Source of the DNA: Siphonodentalium dalli
Taxonomy: Eukaryota; Mollusca; Scaphopoda; Gadilida; Siphonodentaliidae
Reading direction: 5' to 3'
DNA: 64,000 nt
Assembly: GCA_032622095.1 (NCBI GenBank)
Contig: CP136063.1
Span: 30,444,987 to 30,508,986, forward strand
Shown in pieces: positions 10,733 through 22,579 of the stretch. The notes under the pieces were generated by a model that had not been told where the DNA came from, did not search any database, and was given only the letters and a program-made list of their open reading frames with translations. The position numbers and the translations under genes were made by a program. Position 1 is the stretch's first letter. Every line of letters starts with the position of its first letter.

Positions 10733-11571
10733 CTAAACATGTGGCAGGTGGATTCCGTAAACATTCTTGGCATTTGCCGCAGTGATGGAAAGAATCTCTT
10801 GCACGTCCATATTCAAAATATGGGCCAGTTCCATTGCCACTTCACCAATTACCTCTGGAGTGGTATGATCATGCCCTTCCGTAGGAAAATGTGGCGCATC
10901 TGACTCTAGTAGCAGCCGGTTTATACGAACTGCACGAACCCTTCTTTCTGAAGCTCGCTGAAACGTGCACAGGCTCCTGTGTATCCAAAATATGTGTTTG
11001 GCCTGTTGTGGGTCCAAGCATGCACTGCATGTTTGGTGCCAGTGAAACAGTGATAATGGAGTACCTGATCCAGATGTGTCTGTGTCTGCACGATTTCCAG
11101 CGCCGTAAAACTCACATCATGCCCTAGCGACGTCCCTTGCGGTCCCCTTATGTGCATGATGATTGGTTTGTTAAAGAATCGGCCCAAAGATAACAACTCC
11201 CGAAAAATGTCGTCCTGTTGAATCATGGCCTGCTCATTCAAGTTGGGAATTGATCGATCCAGCCCAATCTCTCTGATTGCGATAACCACCGGATGTTGTG
11301 CTAATGCTCGCAGGGCAGCCATTTTTTCGGGCGCTTTCAACTGCTCATATTTCTTGGGGTGACACCCAACTGCCACTCTCCAGTGTGGATTGGCTGTCAA
11401 ATCCCCAATAACCGGGTAGGTCTCTGGATAACAGTGGACCTCGATTCCGCCAACCACATTAACTTTGTGGTTAACGCGCACATTTGCTCTTCGACACAAG
11501 TCCACCGTTGATGTATGTGGAGGTTGTTTGAAGGCGACGCACATCCTATCGCGGTGGGAAATGTGCATCAA
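10733..11571 (-). pseudogene. TatD-family deoxyribonuclease domain, frameshifted
   Basis: This is the C-terminal half of the Gypsy downstream ORF. TatD enzymes are metal-dependent TIM-barrel nucleases. The expected metal-ligand motifs are all visible across two frames: an IDAHF...RD start, VAVGCHP, EIGLDRS, PIIMHIR, HYHCFTG and LLLESDAPHF, ending with AANAKNVYGI. One shift lies at the junction with the upstream ORF near 11,550, and another near 10,960-11,017. The copy is therefore broken, but loss is recent because no metal-ligand residue has changed. The domain continues from the 466-aa ORF upstream, to which it was evidently fused. Confidence 0.85.
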
Positions 11572-12946
11572 TGCACGGCACCCTCGGTTCCTGATTCGAG
11601 CTCTTCACCTCGGTAACCGAGGATTTACCTGCTCGTGACTTTTGCCGACTATCCCTACTAGACTGGTTCGATGAACTTTGTTTAACCTCGACAACCGAGG
11701 ATTTACTGGTTCGTGACCTCTCCGGCCTCCTAATCTCACTCGCACTAGATACTGGAGCATTCGGCCGACGTCGTTTGTAACTCCGTCTGTTGGACTGATC
11801 CCGTGGATACTTCTTAGTATGGCTTTCAGTTTTCCGGTAAGTGTCCTGAATCAAGATTGCTGCCGCAATCCCATATGGGGCTTCCTCCGGCCACATTCCT
11901 CTAGTGATGACCTCTCGTGTCTCCTCAATATCTGAGGGTGGGATATATCCCCGGAACACTCTGTTTCTCATCATATCGATCATCCATAATTCAATCTTAG
12001 AATGTGCAAACGCATCACGTTGCTCCTTGGTTATTTTATTTAGGATCGCTACCAATACCCGCCAATGGATTAGACAGGCATTGGAGCTGATGTACGGGGA
12101 GATGCGATAACCGCTCTCCGGCTCTCTTTCGTCGAGATCCTTCCCAAACGCCCGAATGGTATCCCGAGCTCCTGAACCGATAACCATCGGAGTCGGAAGA
12201 GCTTGACTATCCCATTCAATGTTAAGTCCTTTTCTTAGCTGGCTGAGCAATAACTGCTCTTGACGGTCATCAGGAGATGAGTCAGCCGGACATAATGCAC
12301 GGGCGAAATGTTTTAAATCCGACCTTATTTCATCTCTGAAGTGTTTTGGTATACTAGTGCCATAGGTGTTTTCCATGGACCAACAGCATGGTCTGAGATG
12401 TGTGCTATAGACATGCTCGCCGCGCACGTACTGGCCACATCCCAACACTGGACACTTCGTAGCATCATACGGTCCTACAGGATCCATGTTTCCCACTTCC
12501 ATGGGTTCTGAAATGGAAAGAGATGATGAGCATGTGGTTTGGTTTCCATGCAAATCCTGAGAGGTCATACCTGACTCTGCAATTCCAAATGAGGGGGTGA
12601 CAACCACACCTGATCCAGGATATGTTTCCATGTTAACCCTTTTTCGGTCTGCGTAACACTCTGAGTTCTCAAAATGCGTTGAGGTCAGTACTGTAGTTGA
12701 CTCTGGGATAATCCCTGGCCTACTGGTCTCAAAATTAGTTGCAGTCATTATTTCAATTTGTGCAGGGATAATCCCTGTCAAAACAGCCTCACCTCTCATG
12801 GGCTCTGGTACGGCTGGTCGTGATTGATCGTGTACCTTCTCTGACCCATGGTCCGGTGGTGGCGAACCATGATCCGACCTCAAGATCACGCTGTCGTTGT
12901 CTGTATCACTCATGTTTGAATCTGGAAAACAGAAGATTTGAGTCAA
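11546..12946 (-). CDS. Gypsy downstream ORF: acidic leader, zinc-finger-like motif, basic linker, then TatD
   Basis: 466-aa open frame starting 13 bp after the Pol stop. The best start is the second Met (12,913; MSDTDND), just after a candidate splice acceptor. An acidic, disordered N-terminus is followed by a Cys/His motif (CPVLGCGQYV...HLRPCC, about residues 165-190). A helical region comes next (RDEIRSDLKHFARALCP, residues 203-219, then KITKEQRDAFAHSKIELWMI), and then a Ser/Arg/Lys-rich linker (about 375-455). The frame reaches IDAHF, the first TatD motif, then stops after a 1-nt shift. The position matches that of env in Gypsy-type elements. The function of the N-terminal part is unknown; nucleic-acid binding is an inference from its charge and Cys/His motif. 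Confidence 0.7.
   Translation of the reverse strand: MTQIFCFPDSNMSDTDNDSVILRSDHGSPPPDHGSEKVHDQSRPAVPEPMRGEAVLTGIIPAQIEIMTATNFETSRPGIIPESTTVLTSTHFENSECYADRKRVNMETYPGSGVVVTPSFGIAESGMTSQDLHGNQTTCSSSLSISEPMEVGNMDPVGPYDATKCPVLGCGQYVRGEHVYSTHLRPCCWSMENTYGTSIPKHFRDEIRSDLKHFARALCPADSSPDDRQEQLLLSQLRKGLNIEWDSQALPTPMVIGSGARDTIRAFGKDLDEREPESGYRISPYISSNACLIHWRVLVAILNKITKEQRDAFAHSKIELWMIDMMRNRVFRGYIPPSDIEETREVITRGMWPEEAPYGIAAAILIQDTYRKTESHTKKYPRDQSNRRSYKRRRPNAPVSSASEIRRPERSRTSKSSVVEVKQSSSNQSSRDSRQKSRAGKSSVTEVKSSNQEPRVPCIDAHFPPR
12914..12942 (-). promoter_or_regulatory. Candidate 3' splice acceptor before the TatD ORF
   Basis: Read on the minus strand, a pyrimidine tract CTTCTGTTTTCCAG ends 8 nt before the ATG at 12,913. 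In Gypsy-type elements the third ORF is usually expressed from a spliced subgenomic RNA, and this placement fits that mode. The donor is not visible because the 5' end is truncated. Confidence 0.5.
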
Positions 12947-12958
12947 TATGATGCCTTC

Positions 12959-13615
12959 TTAACACTTTGGACATCTATAATTGTCAAGACTATCTGCTTC
13001 CTCCTGAGTAACATTAACACATTCCCCATGATACCAATCATCACAGAAATCGCATTGTAGCATAAATTTTCCACCGTACTTTTGCTGACATAAACAAAAT
13101 CTACCGGTTTTCTTTTCAATAGCTACCTCTCCCGTTTCCCGGAATTTATCTACACATTTACTCATCCATGGAGGCAGTATTCGATCATGACATTTTTTCA
13201 GGCGATCGTGATTTACCACCATAATAGCATTTTTGAATAGTATTTTATACAAATATGGGGTATACACTTCACTGATAATTGCTGGGCCTTTCCAAAAAGG
13301 GGACAATTTTCTATTTTTGCCCTTTTTTGTTGCAGTGTCAAGTAAATACACCAGATCACCTAGTTTCGCGTATTTATTGGCCCTGACGTCATAATCTCGT
13401 TTAGCCTTTTCCGTTTCAGTTTTTAGTTTTGTTCGTGCAATTTCATGACATTCTTTCGATATTTTGACTAGATTTTGCACATACTCTGCTGCATTTTCGA
13501 ATGCCACGACTTTCGGTTGAAAATTGTAAACAAGATCTGCGGGGTGATTAACCTCACGGCCCAGCATCTTCTTATTTGGCATAAAACCGGTGAGACGATG
13601 AGCGGAAGATCTCAT
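12959..13615 (-). pseudogene. Integrase C-terminal domain ending in a PHD finger
   Basis: 218-aa frame continuing Pol. Residues about 1-165 are a Gypsy integrase C-terminal region (KRDYDVRANKYAKLGDLVYL, SPFWKGPAIISEV, YLYKILF). The last about 46 residues form a C4-H-C3 PHD finger: FCLCQQ, then MLQCDFCDDWYHGECV, and YRCPKC immediately before the stop. PHD fingers commonly read histone H3 tails. Chromoviruses carry a chromodomain at this exact place, so a chromatin-targeting role is a reasonable inference. The N-terminal join to the integrase core needs a frameshift near 13,612. Confidence 0.85.
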
Positions 13616-14042
13616 CGCCCCTGCCAGCTGTGGTACGTACTTGTCCCATGATTTCTGATTTTTATCGATGTAACATTGTATTGCATTCTACGATTCTGGC
13701 GTTCCGCGGCACCGTTCGCGGAGGGCCGATATGCGGTTGTACGTGCTTTATGTATTTGGAGTGCCTCAAACATAGCAGTGAATAATTCCGAAACAAAACA
13801 GGCTCCTTGATCTGAGAAAATTTGCAACGGACAACCGAATCGCGTGAAGAATTCATTCACTGCAGTAATTGCATTGTCTCTGCGGTCTGATCTTCCAACG
13901 GAATGAATTCCACCCACTTTGTGAATTGACAAGTCATTACCAATATATATTTATTTCCTTTTTCGCTCACAGTAAGAGGCCCAAGAAAGTCAATGTGAAC
14001 CTTTCCATATGGGCGCCTGCATGGTAAATCACCTGTTCCCAT
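13612..14042 (-). pseudogene. Gypsy integrase catalytic core, frameshifted
   Basis: The RNase H-fold DDE core lies in two frames: HIDFLGPLTVSEKGNKYILV (first Asp), then FSDQGACFVSELF (second Asp) and ANGAAERQNR (Glu). The frames meet near 13,857-13,932. The triad is complete at the residue level, but the reading frame is broken at least twice, so the copy is inactive. Confidence 0.85.
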
Positions 14043-14242
14043 TTAGCCTGTCTAGTGGCTTTCTTACCTTGATTGCACTGGGGACATGATGCCACAAAAG
14101 TTTTGATGTCGTCCGAGACCCCATACCAATAATAACTTTGGCGCACACGTTCCCTTGTCCGAGCAACTCCCTGATGCCCCGAAGCTGGAATATCATGTGC
14201 TAACATCAAAACTTCTTTAGCATGCTTTGCCGGAATTACCAC
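13967..14242 (-). pseudogene. Gypsy integrase N-terminal H2C2 zinc-binding domain
   Basis: The frame contains LMLAHDIPASGHQGVARTRE and SYYWYGVSDDIKTFVASCPQ followed by C, the usual HHCC zinc-binding module upstream of the integrase core. It shifts out of frame near 14,042, where the core begins. Confidence 0.85.
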
Positions 14243-14250
14243 AACTTGAC

Positions 14251-14532
14251 TTAGCCCCTACGAACTTTGTATAAAAGATTATCCTTCATAAGAAACCTAC
14301 TCCGGTTTATCCACATATATTTGGTGGCCTCGCTACACAGAAAGATTTCACCTTCACTGGGTTCCCGTCCTGTCTCTAGCCACCCAATTATCGGAGCGAT
14401 ATCGGCATCTTTTCGCTGAACCTCCGCCAGTTCCTCACGACTGCATACATCAGCCAGAAACGACTGATCAGTCTGGGTCACTGTTCTAACCATCAAATCA
14501 GGTAATCTGTTTGGGGTATATAAGAGATCCAA
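14251..14532 (-). pseudogene. Gypsy Pol linker between RNase H and integrase
   Basis: 93-aa frame (IAPIIGWLETGREP, KYMWINRSRFLMKDNLLYKV) typical of the tether between RNase H and the integrase zinc domain. It overlaps the preceding frame by a shift and ends at a stop just before the H2C2 frame. Confidence 0.75.
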
Positions 14533-15320
14533 TTGGGAATGCGTCCATCCGGTAATCGGACAAATGGACCTCGAAAAGTCGGGGGGGGGTTATCCCATGA
14601 TTCCCCCTGGTTCCAGGGTAACCCTAAATCTTCGGACATGCTCGAGTTTCTTACCTGTCTCACCTCAGATTGTTCATCGTCAGACTCAAACGTGATGAGG
14701 CCTTGTGTCAATGGGATGACATCATCGACGTCACTTTCAAACTTGGCCCAGCTTTGGTGAACCCTAGTGCAATATTTGCACCCACCACATGGGAGACCCT
14801 TCAGATCACAGCTGGGAAAGTTTTCCTCGCACATCTCACCGATAGGTATTCGTGAGAGTGCGTCAGCATTTACGTGATGGGAGCCTTTACGATGTTGTAT
14901 AACCATATCGTAGGAGCTAAGCTCTTCCAACCATCGTGCTATTTGACCTTGCGGCTCTTTGAAATTCATAATCCATCGGAGGCTGTTATGGTCAGTTCGT
15001 AATATAAATTTTCGACCAAGCAAATAATGACGAAATTGTCTGGTAAGTCGCACCACCGCGAGCAACTCTCGTCTAGTGGCGCAATACCGTTTCTGTTGAG
15101 GTGACAACACGAAACTGCCATATGCGATCACTCGCTCTTTGCCATTTTGAATTTGCAGCATTTCGCCTCCGATTGCATATCCACTGGCATCCGTATCGAC
15201 AATCAGTGGATCCGAAAGATTTGGCATAGCCAAAACAGGTGGAGACGTTAGGGCCTGTTTCAACTGGTCAAAGGCCGACTGTTGCTCTTCGCCCCATCGA
15301 AAAACCTTTTTTCCAGTCAC
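14493..15320 (-). pseudogene. Gypsy RNase H domain
   Basis: 275-aa frame. It contains RT-connection sequence (FRWGEEQQSAFDQLKQAL) and the RNase H core: IVDTDASGYAIGG, YCATRRELLAVV, LLGRKFILRTDHNSLRWI and HHVNADALSR. The extra Cys-containing segment after it (CDLKGLPCGGCKYC) is common in metazoan Gypsy elements. It belongs to the same broken Pol as the neighbouring frames. Confidence 0.9.
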
Positions 15321-15326
15321 ATCATA

Positions 15327-15575
15327 CTATGACCTAGACAACTCGGCATACCCCTTAATGAAACTCCGGTGGTAATTCATCAGTCCACAGAAACTCTCGA
15401 CTTCTCGTGTACAAGTTGGTTCTGGCCAATTTTGTACAATTTCTATGGAAGAGTCCAACATGGTAATGCCAGTTCCACTTACAGTCCTCCCCAGAAATTC
15501 AATTTCTTTAAAATTCACACTTACTAGGCTTCAATTTGAGATGGTACGTTTGAAGTCTAGCGAGGACCGTGGCTA
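15327..15575 (-). pseudogene. Gypsy reverse transcriptase, last part only
   Basis: C-terminal RT sequence is visible (KEIEFLGRTVSGTGI, FCGLMNYHRSFIKGYAELSR), with LQTYHLKLKPSKCEF just upstream in another frame. The catalytic YxDD part is absent because the element ends at the flanking direct repeat. Confidence 0.85.
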
Positions 15576-15634
15576 GGTGGCGCTGTCCAACAAGAATTAA
15601 ACTGGTCCACACAATGTTTACATTTTCACTACAA
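15571..15634. repeat. Direct repeat flanking the Gypsy body, right copy
   Basis: Partner of the repeat at 10,003-10,066, same orientation, with a few differences. Confidence 0.8.
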
Positions 15635-15635
15635 T

Positions 15636-15870
15636 ATGTACATAACCAACGTTCTACTGTGATTTCCAACTTCTGCTACTGAATAAACCATGATCACATC
15701 CATATGGCCATATGTCGTTTTGGGTAGGTTGTTGCAATCATCCGTATTTAAATTTCCCCAAGGGTTACAAGAGCAAAAGCGGAGATACTACTAATGAATT
15801 ATCCGCCGAGAAAAAAACTTTAACAGAGAATTTTGGGTTAGAGCAGAATCCGGTAGTTGGCTGCTAGACT
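15636..15870 (-). mobile_element. 5' end of the PIN-like TIR element (G1 copy)
   Basis: Contains the terminal sequence shared with 29,565-29,830 (inverted) and 50,420-50,643: TTTAACAGAGAATTTTGGGTT followed by an end reading GGCTGCTAGACTA. The outermost bases, read inward, are TAGTCTAGCAGCC. The Gypsy insertion separates this end from the rest of the element at 5523-9799. Confidence 0.75.
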
Positions 15871-16265
15871 ATTAGATTGTATTGACCACAAACCCAATTT
15901 TACAAACATCTTGTCTGTAGTTGGTGAAATTTCCATCAGTTGAACGACAAATATTCTTTATTGGCCCTTTTGGGGAGAGAAATGTTGTGACTCTTAACTG
16001 CCCGGTAGCATGACATACTTACTCAAATGTAGGCTGTATATTCATCTATCGTTTCGTGAATGGTGCGTCTAATCACAACCACATATTTAGACGCACGTTT
16101 ATTGCACACCAAACGATATTTCCTTTGTTTCATTGATACGAGATCCTTCCTTATCTTCTTCTTGTTAACTATCCATCCATTTAGGGTAAAGCATTCTGGT
16201 ATGTACATATGTACAGTATCTAGATTGATAAAGCAACAATTTAATACATGTCACTGAGACGTGCC
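15871..16265 (+). promoter_or_regulatory. ZF1 distal upstream region, conserved among ZF genes
   Basis: The sequence is shared with about 23,890-24,260 (ZF2) and 25,755-26,130 (ZF3), with landmark TGTATTCATCTATCGTTTCG or a close variant. It contains no conserved ORF, so its preservation follows from duplication or regulatory use. Confidence 0.6.
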
Positions 16266-17524
16266 CATCTGAGCACAGGCAGTGGTAGTTTTATAAAAAA
16301 AAAGGACTATAAGTAAGAATAAAGTCCATGTATATAAGTAATATGTAGCAGAAATCACGAAATTTTAAAACATGTTTTTTATTTACCCACACTTCCGAAA
16401 TGTCTGTACGATACACGCTTATATATACTTAATGACATCAAGATATATAATACTACCTTCTTTTGCCACAATTCGTACCTTGAAATGTTTATTTTGAAGT
16501 AATAAATTTGTTAAAATATTACGTCTGTTTCAGGTAGCACCATTACTTTAGTTGTACTCGATTACAGAACTAGTTACTCCCGGTTGTGTTCGATTGCCGA
16601 GCCCGTGATGTTCCAGCTGCCCAGACTAAGCCGGCACTCTTTGTCAATAGCAAGAACTTGAAATGTTATATTGTCTATTAAAAGTTTAAAAAATATTTTG
16701 ATGTAAAAAATTATAAAAATAAAGTTGCCATATTTATGTGGGTTTTATGTTGTATTTATATCAATTCTCCTTTCTATATTTCTTTGTTACCAATAGTGTT
16801 TAATTGAATGGGTCACTGTGCGACTAAATATAGAAGTTGCAAGGAAAACCAGTTCTATTTATATTCACTAGGCCTGATACATGAATGGAGTTTGAGCACA
16901 TTTTAATGATTTTGAGTGATAGAATACCCCGTGCGTTAATTTCGCCTTGACCCGATTCCACGTTGCATGGTCGAATCACGAATGTCGATAAAAGTTGAAA
17001 CATAAGACTTACAAATTATCTTTTAGTTTTTTTCATTTGTGATTGGCATAACTTACCACAAACCAAAATTCATCATTATTGGAATTATATTAACGACAAT
17101 AAACGAAATTGAAAATCCCAACTACACATTTTACTGGACTCGGACTCGGGCTCGGACTACAACTATTAGTGTGTCCCAATTTAACCGGAACTAAGTTCTG
17201 GTGTCACGCGGGTGCTCAACCGACAGAAACATTCCCGTAAACGGTTGCAAAAAACTGTTGTTTCTTTCTAATAGTTGGAAGAATCTTTAGTAAGACGAAC
17301 ACTGTAAGTAAAGCTAGTGTTAATTATATGTGTATGAACGCGCGACGGTTAATTAACGTCGATAGGGTAAATAGTATTACAACGAAAGAAATTCCAATTT
17401 CCTCACTGGATATTTGATCTACTTCCGGTTTTCTAGTTAGAAACCTGGTCATTTATTTACTTCAACGGTCACATCATTCTCATGAAAAAGGTTTATAAAA
17501 CTACCAAAACCTGTGGTCTGAGTA
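16266..17524. other. 1.26-kb insertion unique to the ZF1 upstream region
   Basis: ZF2 and ZF3 run directly from the conserved distal block into the proximal block, while ZF1 has this extra AT-rich sequence between them. I see no ORF, TIR or RT motif. It could be an old insertion or an intron of a 5' UTR. It ends near GTCTGAGTATGAGTCTTTGC. Confidence 0.6.
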
Positions 17525-17661
17525 TGAGTCTTTGCAAAATTTCAAGTGTGAACAGGTGAATATCTTTAATAGCCAAGAGACAGAGATCGGTATCTTGAAC
17601 GGTGTTGTTGAGGCGGACGATGGACATCGGTCAACATCGATGGACGAAGAATGAACTTATC

Positions 17662-17669
17662 TATAAATA
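17662..17669 (+). promoter_or_regulatory. TATA box of ZF1
   Basis: TATAAATA sits 101 bp before the ATG. The same box in the same context occurs before ZF2 and ZF3. Two copies of a CACGAGATRAACAGCGGATA motif lie between the box and the ATG, the expected position of the start site and 5' UTR. Confidence 0.7.
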
Positions 17670-17769
17670 TTGCCCCTCCACGAGATAAACAGCGGATATA
17701 CCGGTATATGACTATCTGACGCCACGAGATGAACAGCGGATATATAGGACTATCTGACTATTCCACACA

Positions 17770-19830
<2,061 letters not shown>

Positions 19831-20551
19831 GGTGACATTTAATATGTTCGTCGAAGGAGGATTGTAAACAATCTTAGATTCCAATGACAGAGTAGAAAAG
19901 AAGGGCAGAATGAATCTTATCCCTAAATTACTATTTTTTTTGCTTCAAGGGTAAACCATATTTGATTCGAGTCAAGGAACCTATCCACAGAATTAATCTT
20001 CTTTGTAAATTAGCTTTGCACTATGAACTTTATGATTGGATGGCCTTGCTTAAATACTGTGTGGCATGCAGTAGATTCCTCACATAGAGTTTGGTCAACG
20101 CCCATGGGATGATAACCCGATGCAGTAAAGATACATTTGTACTTACTATCACATGATGCCCAATGTATCAGTAGCTCCGTCCCCGTAACCACGCCTCGTT
20201 GATAGAGGGTAATTACGATTTGTATCAACATGAGTTATTTCATTAGATACGTATCCGAAATGGTTAATTGGTTAACTCTGTTATTCGCGGTCGCATTTTG
20301 TTACAAATAACCATAGCGAGCGACATGTGTGCTTTATAAATGTCGTGTTAGATTTAAATTAACATACATAATTCCCGTATTCTTTTCCCAAGGATGAAAG
20401 TCATACAGCCATTTGCCTTAAATAAATCATGTTTATTGTGAAATAATTTGCACGACATCCACCGATTTCGAAGAACAAATCTTACTTGAGCGCGAATAAA
20501 TGTAAAATGTGTTGATCCTCTCACTTGTGGGTACCAATCTTCTCATTTTAA
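19831..20551. repeat. Dispersed repeat unit A, copy 2
   Basis: Directly follows the finger array. It matches 1-605 and 35,553-36,263 and ends at the TTAA target of MITE M2. Confidence 0.85.
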
Positions 20552-21072
20552 AGGTAGATTATCTCTTTGTAAACATGTATTATATAGTTACCGGGGTATA
20601 AAATATTAGATTTGAATCGAAGACTCCTGTCCGGAAATGCTTCTATCGATTAATATTAATTTTTTTTCGAATATTATCTGCTATAAAAAGGTGTGTTTTT
20701 TTCAGCTAACAAACAATAGTGATTATTGTTAACAGAGACCAGAAATTATATTGTGCAATTTTGTCACAAATAAACGTTAATTATACTCATTATCGCTTAT
20801 ATCTGTGGAACAAAACAATACAGACAACCAATCTGTGACATTTGAAATTCGTTGCGTAGCCGTTGGAATAGCCCAGTGCTCTATATCGCAATACGTTGTC
20901 ATCCGAATGGTCGGTTCTAAAAATAGTAACATAAACGGGCCCGATTTAATATTCGAAATAAAATCAATATTAATTGATAGAAGCTTTTCCGGGCATATGT
21001 CTTCAGTTCATATCTATTATTTTATACCCAAGCAACTATTTAAAATTTGTTATTTAAAGAGATAATCCATCT
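20552..21072. mobile_element. TTAA MITE M2
   Basis: 521-bp element, AGGTAGATTATCTC to GATAATCCATCT, with TTAA on both sides. The empty site, a single TTAA in CATTTTAATAGAAATG, is present at about 36,258. Short ORFs inside recur in other MITE copies but look non-coding. Confidence 0.9.
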
Positions 21073-21840
21073 TTAATAGAAATGACCAATGTTAGGTCCT
21101 AGTATTTCAAATATATACTTACTATTAGAATGGTATACATGAGACCCAATGTACCAAATTGGTATGTTAGTTTACGACACCAAAAATACAGATCTTTCCT
21201 GTCCGAGGAGATATATCAACCATACTTTGTGGGTTCTAATCTGTCATGGTGGTTGTATGCCAGTACCGCCGGTTCAAGCTCTTGTTTGCAATTGATTTTA
21301 ATACATCAAAGTTGTTGGCAGGATATTTTCAAACCAGTGGAATAATATACATACCAATGACCTATTAAGGCACCACCCTCATATGCATATTACTTGCTGT
21401 ATTTAAGACGTACGAATAAATCACCGATTTGACTCGGAAAATTTTTATATGTGTCATTTTACCATCAACTATTAAAGGTACTCAATCCGATTAAGCACCC
21501 CTAATTTACTTTTTCTTTGGCTCTATGGGTAATAATATTTGATTCGAGTCGATGAACCTATACATCAAAGGTCAGAGTGATCAGATATTGATTTTTGACG
21601 TTTTTTATTTTCTCGAGATGTGTAGTTCTACTAATAATTGTCCCAGAAACAATTATTCAGACGGACGAAGATGGATAACTCTGAACTCAAGTGGTAATAA
21701 TAACGCAATTTTTACCGAGAACACTCTTTTGATGGCGTGTTCTGGGCCACAAACAATAGAAATAACAAAACTTCAAAAATTGATATCTGATCACTGAGCG
21801 TTGATGGGTAGGTTCCTCGACTCGAATTAATTATTCGAAA
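21073..21840. repeat. Dispersed repeat unit B, copy 2
   Basis: Same unit as 606-1345, following unit A but separated from it by MITE M2. Confidence 0.85.
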
Positions 21841-22173
21841 TATAATTAATATTAAATCGATAGAAGCATTTCGATTCAGATCTAATATTTTATACCCCAG
21901 TAATTATATAATACATGCTTACAAAGAGATAATCCTCCTTTAACATGAACTGGTAAAGTACGGCAATTTTCTAACGTTGCTATTTTTTTCGACTCCGATA
22001 TGAGGTACCTACTGAAATGTGCCAAAATTTGCTATAAAACACAAAAATCAGTATGAGGCTCTTGCGTTGGAGAAAAATAATCCACCATGACCCGGGAAGT
22101 GGGCGTGGAAAAATCTCACCTTCGTGTTCAGACTATGGACGAGCCTCGTGTTCGGCAGAAATATCTCACTTTA
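21841..22173. repeat. Half-MITE relic and repeat unit D, copy 2
   Basis: The MITE right-half relic (AAAGAGATAATCCTCCTTT) is followed by unit D sequence, as at 1346-1605 plus 3000-3300 but without the minisatellite between them. Confidence 0.75.
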
Positions 22174-22317
22174 TTTCACCAATCAACTTCAATCAATACT
22201 TTCTCATATGTTTTGTCCATCTATTTGTTTTATTTACTTGTTGTTTGTTTTATATAAATTACTCTACCTGTGAAGGTGACTTGATTGTCAATAAACTTAT
22301 CTTATCTTATCTGAAGT
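22174..22317 (+). mobile_element. LINE 3' end fragment with TCTTA-type tail
   Basis: Short AT-rich segment ending AATAAACTTATCTTATCTTA before returning to other sequence. Short simple-repeat tails of this form mark the 3' ends of several non-LTR families. No coding part is left. Confidence 0.5.
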
Positions 22318-22579
22318 AACGTGCATTAGTTGAATTTAGAACTGACAACGCGTGTAGAATGGGTCGATTAAAATACAAATTGGCGCGACTTGAATGCGAC
22401 AATAATAGTTTTCTTGGCCTTCCATAATACATTTTATTGGACGATCCACCCGGTAATTCCGAGGGTTTGTCTATAATCCAAATGGTTTTGTAAAGTTTGT
22501 ATACGCCCGTTTGAGAAAAACGGTTGTATTGTGTAAATGGGCTGTCCGGCCGTCTGTCGCCGGTCCGTCCGATTTTGTT
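22318..22579. other. No gene seen
   Basis: Spacer between the LINE tail and the tandem repeat. No feature was recognised. Confidence 0.5.

Larger units (their letters stand above)
9800..15635 (-). mobile_element. 5.84-kb Gypsy-type retrotransposon insertion carrying PHD and TatD domains
   Basis: The paralogous locus near 50,430 reads straight through from GTGTGTACATA to TGTACATAAACC, so everything between these points is an insertion. Ends read TTAATGTGAAAAT on the left and, reversed, TTGTAGTGAAAAT on the right; a 3-bp ATA could be the target duplication. Inside, in minus orientation, are the RT end, RNase H, zinc-binding and integrase domains, a PHD finger, and a separate ORF with a TatD domain. 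Gag, protease and most of RT are missing, and no full LTR pair is visible. The copy is 5'-truncated and frameshifted. Confidence 0.85.

Noticed and set aside
10003-15634. The 62-bp direct repeats as the element's LTRs
   Set aside because: Too short for Gypsy LTRs, and no primer-binding site or TG...CA ends can be placed. Kept only as a flanking repeat of unclear origin.
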